64,000 nt of DNA from Clostridium sp. CF012 (GTDB taxonomy: Bacteria; Bacillota; Clostridia; Clostridiales; Clostridiaceae). The notes under the pieces were generated by a model. The model saw only the letters and a list, made by a program, of their open reading frames with translations. It made no database searches and was not told where the DNA came from. The DNA lies in the NCBI RefSeq assembly GCF_018861755.1, contig NZ_JAHLEF010000012.1, positions 59,571 through 123,570 of the forward strand, in the 5' to 3' direction. Both the position numbers and the translations under genes were made by a program. Shown here one piece after another: positions 17,061-24,518 of the stretch. Position 1 is the stretch's first letter; every line of letters starts with the position of its first letter.

Positions 17061-18926
17061 CTATGATTTAGTTTTTTTCCACAATGCCGTTCTGCTTATA
17101 CCAAGCTTTTTAGCTATTTCAGTTTTTGTCATTCCTTGACTTGACAGCATTTCTATTACTTTCTCTTCCACAAAGCGATTGATTTCCTTTAAATCAATTA
17201 CCTTATCATTATCAAGCCTTTTGACATGGCCACTAATCTCTCTTTCCTCTAAATCAATTTCATTAAAAATAACATATCTTTGAGCAATATTTTTTAACTC
17301 GCGTACGTTACCTTTCCAAGGATAACCCATTATTTTTTCTTCAATTTCATTATTTATTTCTGGCACATCACTTCCTCCTGATAAGCTTTTTACATAATGC
17401 TTAAACAATGGAATAATGTCCTTTTTTCGCTCTCTAAGTGGTGGAATGTTAACTTCCAAAATATTTAAGCGATAAAATAAATCACTTCTAAAGCTTCCCT
17501 CTTCAACCTTTCTTTTTAGCTCTTCATTTGCAGCAGCTATAATTCTAACATCTAATGGAATTACATAGTCTGATCCTATCCTCATTATTTCCCTTTCTTC
17601 TAAAACCCGGAGCAACTTTCCTTGTAAATTAGGGGATAAACTATTCATTTCATCTAAAAATATAGTACCTTTATGCGCAAGTTCAAAGAGTCCAGGCTTC
17701 CCACCTTTTCTAGCCCCAGTAAATGCTCCCTCTTCATATCCAAAAAGTTCGCTTTCCAAAAGATTTTCTGAAATAGCTGCACAGTTAATTGCTACAAATG
17801 GCTCATCTTTTCTACTACTTATATTATGGATACTTTGTGCAATCATCTCTTTTCCTGTTCCGCTTTCTCCATAAATCATAACGGTACAATCACTTAACCC
17901 TATCCTTATTGCCTTTGCAATTGTTTCTTTCATAATAGGATCCTTTGAAATAAAATCTTGAAATGTATATTTAGCAACAAGACCCTTCTTATTTAATTCA
18001 TATCTTATTTTTTTCTCTAAGCTTTGAAGTTTAGTGATATCTTGAAATGAACATAAAACACCATGTACATGGCCATCTACATTTAAAATAGATATATTTG
18101 CAGCAATTATTATCTTTTTCAGCTTTTTTATTTCGTTATATTGATTAACTTTGCTCCTAAGCACATCTATCATAAAATCTAGCTCTGGACACACATCAAG
18201 TAATTTTTTATCTAATACATGGCCGCTATTTTTCTTTAATAATTCCTCTGCTCTTTCATTGAATAGAATTATGTTTCCTTCCTGATTCATTGCAACAACA
18301 GCATCATGCACTCCGTCTAAAGTAGTTTTTAAAATTTCATTTTTATATTTTTGATCATATAAGTTGTCTATAAGTTCTTTAGCATATTCTACGCCCTCAT
18401 AAATTGATTCTTTACTAGCACCTATAGGAATACTATTCATTCCAAATCTTTTAGCATGTCCGCAAGGAATACCACCACCCACTATTAATACACTATCTTT
18501 TCTCAGAGCATACTTTTTTACTTTATCCTCTATATTCTCCTTATCATTAAACCGTTCAATTATGATATTTTCTTTAATAACATCTTTCCATTCATCATAA
18601 TCAAAGTATTCTAAATCAGAGATAACCAAGATAATATCCTTCATATACTTTCTTGCTGTCTTTATTGCATGTAAAATGTCCAAGGTTGTTATTTTCAAAT
18701 GTATAACTGGAACATTTACTTTACCAACGGTATGGCGATATCCGCCGCTTCTAGCTATAATTGCCTTGGCACCTTTTCTTTCCAACATTTTACCTTGCTG
18801 CCTAAAGTTATCCGGATCCAAAATATCAATAATTATTTCGCCCTTATTAACTTCTTCTTCAAATAACTCTATTATACTATTTTTAAGCTCAATATCAGAT
18901 GCAATAATTCCTATTTTTTTGTCCAT
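17061..18926 (-). CDS. Sigma-54-dependent activator with PrpR N-terminal domain
   Basis: A 621-residue protein. The N-terminal 180 residues match the PrpR_N ligand domain (KIGIIASDIELKNSIIELF, GAKAIIARSGGYRHTV, VLIVGGGIPCGHAKRFG). A PAS domain follows (LDGVHDAVVAMNQEGNIILFNERAEELLKK), then AAA+ with GESGTGKE, GAFTGA and IFLDEMNSL, and a Fis-like helix-turn-helix (GMTKTEIAKKLGISRTALWK). PrpR_N activators respond to small organic acids or their CoA/phosphate derivatives. Its position beside the ptb-ior-buk operon, which has a sigma-54 promoter, makes it the likely regulator of that operon. The start is ATG 18926 after AAGGAG; the longer frame lacks a ribosome site. Confidence 0.9.
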   Translation of the reverse strand: MDKKIGIIASDIELKNSIIELFEEEVNKGEIIIDILDPDNFRQQGKMLERKGAKAIIARSGGYRHTVGKVNVPVIHLKITTLDILHAIKTARKYMKDIILVISDLEYFDYDEWKDVIKENIIIERFNDKENIEDKVKKYALRKDSVLIVGGGIPCGHAKRFGMNSIPIGASKESIYEGVEYAKELIDNLYDQKYKNEILKTTLDGVHDAVVAMNQEGNIILFNERAEELLKKNSGHVLDKKLLDVCPELDFMIDVLRSKVNQYNEIKKLKKIIIAANISILNVDGHVHGVLCSFQDITKLQSLEKKIRYELNKKGLVAKYTFQDFISKDPIMKETIAKAIRIGLSDCTVMIYGESGTGKEMIAQSIHNISSRKDEPFVAINCAAISENLLESELFGYEEGAFTGARKGGKPGLFELAHKGTIFLDEMNSLSPNLQGKLLRVLEEREIMRIGSDYVIPLDVRIIAAANEELKRKVEEGSFRSDLFYRLNILEVNIPPLRERKKDIIPLFKHYVKSLSGGSDVPEINNEIEEKIMGYPWKGNVRELKNIAQRYVIFNEIDLEEREISGHVKRLDNDKVIDLKEINRFVEEKVIEMLSSQGMTKTEIAKKLGISRTALWKKTKS

Positions 18927-19015
18927 AGCTATACTCCTTATTATTAAGATATTATTCATTAATTAGATTTAAGCAAAGATTATTCTAAATCATATTATGC
19001 TTATATTAATTTTAA

Positions 19016-19058
19016 TAAAAAAACACTACTATAACAATAGATTATAGTAATGTTTTTT
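19016..19058 (-). terminator. Terminator of the ptb-ior-buk operon
   Basis: AAAAAACACTACTATAA and TTATAGTAATGTTTTTT form a stem with one mismatch; it lies just after the butyrate kinase stop. Confidence 0.8.
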
Positions 19059-19075
19059 GTCTTATTTATTTAATA

Positions 19076-20143
19076 TTATTCAACATATTCTATAGCTTCT
19101 TCTTCGCTCCTTAAAACCCTAAGTGTTCCCAGCGATAGTGACTCCATTTCATTTTCTCCAGCCATAATCTCAACTGGCGCAATAAACTCTACACGCTTTT
19201 TGATCCAGGTCGTGATTAGATTTGAGTAAGCTATGCCTCCGGTAATTACAATAGAATCTACCTTGCCTTCTAATACAGTTGCAAGTTCACCTATTCCCTT
19301 AGCAACTTGATAAGCCATAGCCTCATATATAAGCTTTGCATTTCCATCTCCATTGTCAATCATCTTCAAAACTTCTCTAGCATCTACGGTATTAAGATAT
19401 GCCTTTAACCCACCATTTCCCCTTAGCTTTTTCTTCATAGTACTCTTATCAAACTTGCCTGAGTAGCATAAATCTATAAGATCATTACAAGGAACTCTTC
19501 CAGCTCTTTCCGGTGAGAATGGTCCTTCATCATCAGCGATTACATCCACCATACGACCCTTTTCATGAGCATTTACAGATATTCCGCCGCCTAAATGAGC
19601 AACAATAAAATTCATATCTGTATATTTTTTGCCATATTTCTTTGCAACCTTCATTGCCATAGCTCTAGTATTCAAAGCATGGCTAGTGCTGGTCCTAATT
19701 ATATCCGGCATTCCTGATATACGAGCTATTTCATTCATCTCATCTACTCTAACAGAATCATATATATATGCTTCTGCCCCAATAGAATTTGCTATTTCAT
19801 AGGCTATTAGCGCTCCTAAATTTGAAGCATGCTCTACTACAGGATTATTTTTAAGTCTAGCTACCATTGCCGCGTTAACTCTATAAGCTCCTGATTTTAC
19901 TGATGGAAGCATTCCACCTCTTCCTACCACAGCAGCTAATTCATTTACTTCATACCCATTTTCCTTTAAAAAAGAAAGTACAATTTCTTTCCTCATATCA
20001 AACTGGTCTGCAACACTATTATATTTTTCAATTTCTTCAACTGGATGATCTAGTGTTTTACAAAACACTTCTTTTTCATCTTCGTATAGCGCAATCTTTG
20101 TAGAAGTAGACCCAGGATTAATTGCTAATACCTTATAACTCAT
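19076..20143 (-). CDS. buk: Butyrate kinase-family acid kinase
   Basis: A 355-residue ASKHA kinase: YKVLAINPGSTSTKIALY (phosphate 1), AVVGRGGMLPSV, NFIVAHLGGGISVNAHEKGRMVDV, EGPFSPERAGRVP and DSIVITGGIAYS. It converts acyl phosphate plus ADP to carboxylic acid plus ATP. It closes an operon with phosphate butyryltransferase and indolepyruvate-type ferredoxin oxidoreductase, so the acyl group may be an arylacetyl or branched acyl and not butyryl. No ribosome site lies at the normal distance; see the leader feature. Buk-family kinases accept several short and branched acids, so the true substrate is open. Confidence 0.9.
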   Translation of the reverse strand: MSYKVLAINPGSTSTKIALYEDEKEVFCKTLDHPVEEIEKYNSVADQFDMRKEIVLSFLKENGYEVNELAAVVGRGGMLPSVKSGAYRVNAAMVARLKNNPVVEHASNLGALIAYEIANSIGAEAYIYDSVRVDEMNEIARISGMPDIIRTSTSHALNTRAMAMKVAKKYGKKYTDMNFIVAHLGGGISVNAHEKGRMVDVIADDEGPFSPERAGRVPCNDLIDLCYSGKFDKSTMKKKLRGNGGLKAYLNTVDAREVLKMIDNGDGNAKLIYEAMAYQVAKGIGELATVLEGKVDSIVITGGIAYSNLITTWIKKRVEFIAPVEIMAGENEMESLSLGTLRVLRSEEEAIEYVE

Positions 20144-20187
20144 ATTTTATCTGGTTACAAAATTACGTTATAATGTAACCACCCTCC
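20144..20187 (-). promoter_or_regulatory. Hairpin between ribosome site and start codon of buk
   Basis: On the minus strand GGAGGG (20182-20187) is about 38 bases from the ATG. Between them GGTTAC and GTAACC (20153-20180) can pair; the folded RNA leaves only about ten bases between ribosome site and start. No in-frame start lies nearer, because a TAA falls in the leader. Confidence 0.5.
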
Positions 20188-20261
20188 TTTCTTAATCTCT
20201 TGATTTTTAAAAGCAACGTATTATTTTATTGAAGAAAATTATTTTCACCTCACCATGATAA

Positions 20262-20924
20262 TTAAATTGGTGCTGGTACTGGCTTTGTTTTTTTTGCAAG
20301 GGCTAATAAAAGACCTAGTGCTATAGATAAAAAAGCAGAAGCAAGAACTCTATATTGTGCTGGTAACATAAATACTGCTGTATGAGCAGGTATCCAGAAA
20401 AATGGACATGTTTTAATCCAGCTAAATTCTACTAATGAATGCCAATCATTTTTGTCTATTAACTCACTAACTGTAACCTTACCACCATTATTCTCATACT
20501 TTGTATCTACATACATATCTGTGAATCTATGAAATACCATCATCATAGGCCCAAACGTAAGATTCATTATAGCACTTCCGAAAAATGCCTGAGCAAGTAC
20601 TGAACCCTTAAATGGAAGCTTAGAAGATGCTTGTGCTGCTGCTGCTCCACTCATGAATACTGTAAACATAAGTGTAACCATTAAACCTATTACTCCCCAA
20701 ATAATACTCTTATAAACAAGCCCCTTTGGAATAACCCATTCTCCTTTTAAAACTCTTCCACCTAATAAATCGCCCATTGTAGCTAATATTCCGAATTTAA
20801 CAAATCCCCCTATATATGGGTGCGCATCAGTAGCACTAATAAATGCTACTCTCGAAGCTGGAACTACTAAGATGATTATCCATACTAAAAGTGTAAATGC
20901 CCATATAAAATCGCCTTTTTTCAA
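20262..20924 (-). CDS. Mpv17/PMP22-like integral membrane protein, copy 2
   Basis: A 220-residue paralogue of the 7.0 kb protein. It shares KKGDFIW at the start, DAHPYIGGFVKFGILATMGDLL, KSIIWGVIGLMVTL, LAQAFFGSAIMNLTFGPMM, KTCPFFWIPAHTAVFMLP and QYRVLASAFLSIALGLLL. About five hydrophobic helices are present. A TTG start at 20924 is preferred because GAAGGAG lies eight bases upstream; the nearer GTG touches the ribosome site. It sits between iorB and buk, which ties this membrane family to aromatic-acid metabolism a second time. Transport of an arylacid or precursor is a reasonable inference, unproven. Confidence 0.7.
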   Translation of the reverse strand: MKKGDFIWAFTLLVWIIILVVPASRVAFISATDAHPYIGGFVKFGILATMGDLLGGRVLKGEWVIPKGLVYKSIIWGVIGLMVTLMFTVFMSGAAAAQASSKLPFKGSVLAQAFFGSAIMNLTFGPMMMVFHRFTDMYVDTKYENNGGKVTVSELIDKNDWHSLVEFSWIKTCPFFWIPAHTAVFMLPAQYRVLASAFLSIALGLLLALAKKTKPVPAPI

Positions 20925-20944
20925 ATAAAACACTCCTTCAAATT

Positions 20945-21514
20945 TTATACTAAGCCCATTCCAACTTCAACAGCTTTTAAGTTAATATCAACAAATTGAG
21001 GCTTAACATTGGCTCTTATAATCTTGTCCCAATTTATTTTTTCAAGTCCCATTGCCTTAATAATAGTTCCAAGCAAAATAATATTCATAACCTTTTGGTT
21101 TCCGAGTTGTACTGCAAGCTTTGCAGCATCTATAACAGTTGTCTTAACTTTGCTTTGTAATTCTTCTATTATCCCTTCTGGGTATTCTGCTTTTCCGTTA
21201 AGAATAGGCATTGAATTGATTTGATAGTCATTAACAACTACTTTTCCTTCTGGCTTTAAGTATTTAAGCCATCTTAATGCTTCCATCTTTTCGAAAGAAA
21301 CTAATATATCTGCTCCTCCAATTTCTATTACAGAAGATTGTACATCTTCGCCATATCTTACCTGTGAAGATACAGAACCCCCTCTTTGGGACATTCCATG
21401 TATTTCGCTCATTTTAACATCATATCCTGCTTCCATAAGGCCTGTTGTCAACAGTTTGCTTGCAAGTATTGTTCCTTGTCCACCTACTCCAACTAACATT
21501 ATACTTTTAATCAT
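20945..21514 (-). CDS. iorB: Indolepyruvate ferredoxin oxidoreductase beta subunit
   Basis: A 189-residue gamma-type subunit of 2-oxoacid:ferredoxin oxidoreductase. It has the diagnostic start SIMLVGVGGQGTILASKLL, then SEIHGMSQRGGSVSSQVRYG and ADILVSFEKMEALR. With IorA it decarboxylates arylpyruvates to aryl-acetyl-CoA and reduces ferredoxin. The gene starts one base after the iorA stop, with AAAGGAGGT inside the iorA end, so subunit synthesis is coupled. It stands between iorA and an Mpv17-like membrane protein. Confidence 0.9.
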   Translation of the reverse strand: MIKSIMLVGVGGQGTILASKLLTTGLMEAGYDVKMSEIHGMSQRGGSVSSQVRYGEDVQSSVIEIGGADILVSFEKMEALRWLKYLKPEGKVVVNDYQINSMPILNGKAEYPEGIIEELQSKVKTTVIDAAKLAVQLGNQKVMNIILLGTIIKAMGLEKINWDKIIRANVKPQFVDINLKAVEVGMGLV

Positions 21515-21515
21515 A

Positions 21516-23315
21516 CTACTTTACCTCCTTTTCAATTGCACCTACTGGACACACTTGTTTACATACTTCGCATCCAACGCATGGTGTAGGTTCTATAGAT
21601 GCCTTTTTCTCTACTTTATCAAATGATATTGCTGGACATCCAACCTTTACACACATTTTACATCCAACACATTTTTCAGCATTGACGCTGCAATTATCTT
21701 TGAAAGCACCTTTAAATTCTTCTTTATCTTCTTTAGAGAATTTTTTAAGCACGCAAGGCCATCTAGTAATAATTACTGATGCTTCATCTAATGCATATGC
21801 CCAATCTAATGTATCCTTTACTTCCTTTAAATTATTTGGATCTATTACCCTTACATTCTTAACTCCACAGGCTTTTACAAGTGCTTCTATATCAACAAAT
21901 TCTGTTTCTAATCCTTGTAGTGTGTAACCTGAACCTGGATTTTCTTGATGTCCTGTCATACCAGTAATTCTATTATCTAAAATTACATTTATAGAATTCC
22001 CTTTGTTATAAACAACATCTAATAATGAGTTAATTCCTGTATGGAAGAAAGTTGAATCTCCAAGGAATGATACTACTCTAGTTTTATTGTCTTTCTTCAT
22101 ATTAAATACTTGTTGTGCACCGTGTCCCATACTAAGACTAGCACCCATACAGACAGACCAGTCCATAGCGCTATATGGCTCAGCAAAACTCAAAGCATAA
22201 CATCCTATATCTCCGGACATTACAGTGTTTTTTCTCTTTCCAAGCTCATACATGAAACCTCTATGAGGACATCCTGCACATAAAGTTGGAGGTCTTGGAA
22301 CAACCTTACTTTCGTCATATGCAATAGTTTCATTAGTTTTTCCATATACTGACTTTCTAATAACATCAGGAGTCATTTCACCATGGAAGGGAAATGTGTT
22401 TTTACCATTGCATTCTATTCCCAATGCTTTTAATTCATTTTCAATTATTGCATCATTTTCTTCTATTACATATATTTTATCAACCTTTGAAGCAAATTCC
22501 ACCATCATTGCTTTTGGAAGCGGATTTGTAAATCCAAGTTTTAAGTATGATACATTATTTCCGAAAACTTCTTTAGCAAATCTATAGCAGCAGCCTGATG
22601 TAACTACACCTATTTTCGTATCTTGCGATACGCTGTCATTTAATTCAATGTAGTTTAGAGGTGTGTTATTAGAAAACTCTTCTAATTTATTTAATCTTTC
22701 TTCAACTCTTATTCTCATATCCCCTGTAAATGCAGGAACAGGAACATATTTCTTTACGTCTTTAACATATTCTTTAATTTCAACTTGGTTTCTATCTCCA
22801 CATTCAACTATAGATTTAGAATGACAAAGTCTAGTTGTAACTCTGAAAAGTACTGGGGTATCATATTTTTCACTAATTTCAAAGGCTTCTTTAATCATAT
22901 CCCTTGCCTCTTGGCTGTCTGATGGCTCAAACATTGGAACTTTAGCAAATCTTGCATAGTTTCTATTGTCTTGCTCATTCTGTGACGAATGCATTCCTGG
23001 TTCATCTGCTGTGATTAAAACAAGTCCACCATTAACTCCAATATATGAATTTGTAAAAAATGGGTCTGCGGCAACATTAAGCCCAACATGCTTCATAGCA
23101 GCTAAAGCTCTAGCTCCTGCATAAGATGCTCCTATTACAGCCTCTAAAGCAACCTTTTCATTAGTTGCCCATTCTGCTAAAATATCCTCTTTATATAATG
23201 CAAGATTTTCTAATATTTCAGTACTAGGTGTTCCTGGATATGCAGATGCAAATCTAATACCCGCTTCCCATGCTCCACGAGCCATAGCTTCGTTTCCTGT
23301 TAATAATTTTTTCAT
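21516..23315 (-). CDS. iorA: Indolepyruvate ferredoxin oxidoreductase alpha subunit
   Basis: A 599-residue protein. The N-terminal pyrimidine domain (LTGNEAMARGAWEAGIRFASAYPGTPSTEI) and the central thiamine-diphosphate domain (MSGDIGCYALSFAEPYSAMDW) are complete. Two C-terminal ferredoxin motifs, CVGCKMCVKVGCPAI and CVGCEVCKQVCPVGA, hold two 4Fe-4S clusters. Known IorA enzymes act on indole-, phenyl- and hydroxyphenylpyruvate and make the aryl-acetyl-CoA. In this operon the product would go to Ptb and Buk for ATP synthesis. Because it sits inside a flavonoid island, a hydroxylated arylpyruvate from flavonol cleavage is a plausible substrate in addition to amino-acid-derived arylpyruvates. Confidence 0.9.
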   Translation of the reverse strand: MKKLLTGNEAMARGAWEAGIRFASAYPGTPSTEILENLALYKEDILAEWATNEKVALEAVIGASYAGARALAAMKHVGLNVAADPFFTNSYIGVNGGLVLITADEPGMHSSQNEQDNRNYARFAKVPMFEPSDSQEARDMIKEAFEISEKYDTPVLFRVTTRLCHSKSIVECGDRNQVEIKEYVKDVKKYVPVPAFTGDMRIRVEERLNKLEEFSNNTPLNYIELNDSVSQDTKIGVVTSGCCYRFAKEVFGNNVSYLKLGFTNPLPKAMMVEFASKVDKIYVIEENDAIIENELKALGIECNGKNTFPFHGEMTPDVIRKSVYGKTNETIAYDESKVVPRPPTLCAGCPHRGFMYELGKRKNTVMSGDIGCYALSFAEPYSAMDWSVCMGASLSMGHGAQQVFNMKKDNKTRVVSFLGDSTFFHTGINSLLDVVYNKGNSINVILDNRITGMTGHQENPGSGYTLQGLETEFVDIEALVKACGVKNVRVIDPNNLKEVKDTLDWAYALDEASVIITRWPCVLKKFSKEDKEEFKGAFKDNCSVNAEKCVGCKMCVKVGCPAISFDKVEKKASIEPTPCVGCEVCKQVCPVGAIEKEVK

Positions 23316-23355
23316 GATTTCACTCCTCTTAATCTATATATAATAATTTTATTTA

Positions 23356-24261
23356 CTACTTAACAGCCGCTGCTGATAATACTAAAGATAAATACTTCTC
23401 CTCACTTGTTGAACCTCTTGAGGTTAAAACAATAGGAACCTTAGCTCCCACAATAAATCCTGCCATTTTAGCACCAGCAGAGTATACTAAAGCTTTTCCT
23501 AAAATATTTCCTGCTGTAATATTCGGAACTATTAAAATATCTGCATCGCCTGTTACTGGACTTTCAAAACCTTTTATTTCTGCTGATTCTTTGCTCATAG
23601 TTAAATCATAAGAAATAGGTCCTTCTACCATACAATTTTTGATTTCTCCCCTTTGATTCATTTCCTTTAATAGACCTGCATCAACAGATTCAGGCATCTT
23701 TGGATTAACCTTCTCTACTCCAGCAAGAACTGCAACCTTTGGCTCATCATATCCCATAGCAATTAACGTGTTAACCGCATTCTCAATGATTTGCTTTTTC
23801 TCATCCAAATTTGGATACATCATCATTCCACCATCTGTAACTGCTAATAGCTTATGATATGTAGGTAATTCATGAATAACTACATGAGACATAACTCTTC
23901 CTGCTCTAAGTCCCTTTTCTTTATTAACCACAGCTCTTAATAGATCTGCAGTTTGAATTTTCCCCTTCATTATGAAATCTGCTTTATTTTCACGTATTAA
24001 TTCTACAGCCTTGTTTGCTGCTGCAGCATCATCTTCTACATGTATAATAGCGCCCTCATCTAAACTCACATTTAGCTTGTCTAGAATTTCCTTTATTTTT
24101 GCCTTGTCTCCTATTAAGATAGGTTCTACGATGTTATCTTTTCTAGCTCTAAATACAGCCTCTAAGGTATGTTCATCCTGTGCTGAAACTACTGCTACTT
24201 TTTTCTTTAACGCATCACCTTGAACGTTTTCAATTAATTCATTAAAGCTTTTGAATACCAT
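23356..24261 (-). CDS. ptb: Phosphate butyryltransferase-family phosphotransacylase
   Basis: A 301-residue phosphate acetyl/butyryltransferase. Family signatures are KVAVVSAQDEHTLEAVFRA, ADFIMKGKIQTADLLRAV, LLAVTDGGMMMYPNLDEKKQIIENA, and ADILIVPNITAGNILGKALVY near the end. It swaps CoA for phosphate on an acyl group and hands the acyl phosphate to Buk. It is the first gene of a sigma-54-dependent operon and is preceded by GAAGGAGG. The length and the lack of an enoyl-hydratase part match plain Ptb. The presence of iorAB between ptb and buk suggests an aryl or branched acyl substrate. Confidence 0.9.
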   Translation of the reverse strand: MVFKSFNELIENVQGDALKKKVAVVSAQDEHTLEAVFRARKDNIVEPILIGDKAKIKEILDKLNVSLDEGAIIHVEDDAAAANKAVELIRENKADFIMKGKIQTADLLRAVVNKEKGLRAGRVMSHVVIHELPTYHKLLAVTDGGMMMYPNLDEKKQIIENAVNTLIAMGYDEPKVAVLAGVEKVNPKMPESVDAGLLKEMNQRGEIKNCMVEGPISYDLTMSKESAEIKGFESPVTGDADILIVPNITAGNILGKALVYSAGAKMAGFIVGAKVPIVLTSRGSTSEEKYLSLVLSAAAVK

Positions 24262-24346
24262 AGTTCTCCTCCTTCATAAAGTAAGTATAATTAGCACTAC
24301 ATTTGTTGTACAAATCATAACTAACTTATTATCTTATTTATAACAT

Positions 24347-24362
24347 AGCAAGTAACGGGCCA
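24347..24362 (-). promoter_or_regulatory. Sigma-54 promoter of the ptb-ior-buk operon
   Basis: On the minus strand this reads TGGCCCGTTACTTGCT, a close match to TGGCACG-N4-TTGCT with correct GG-N10-GC spacing, about 85 bases upstream of ptb. Confidence 0.85.
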
Positions 24363-24363
24363 A

Positions 24364-24393
24364 AAAAAGAATGGGCTTATAGCCCATTCTTTC
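24364..24393 (-). terminator. Terminator of the AraC-GH39 gene
   Basis: AAAGAATGGGCT and AGCCCATTCTTT form a 12-pair stem; seven T follow on the minus strand. It separates the AraC transcript from the ptb promoter. Confidence 0.8.
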
Positions 24394-24450
24394 ATACATA
24401 ATTCTATTTGATCACATCCTGACGTTTTCTTTTATAAACATCATGTTATC

Positions 24451-24466
24451 TTTTGTTTACACAAAA
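24451..24466. promoter_or_regulatory. Candidate enhancer palindrome for the ptb promoter
   Basis: TTTTGT-TTAC-ACAAAA, a perfect 6-4-6 palindrome centred about 100 bases upstream of the -24 element, a normal distance for a sigma-54 activator site. The likely binder is the PrpR-like activator at 17-19 kb. Confidence 0.4.
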
Positions 24467-24518
24467 CATTGATCTTAAAAACCATTTTTGAGTTTTATCC
24501 TTGATTTTACATTTGAAA

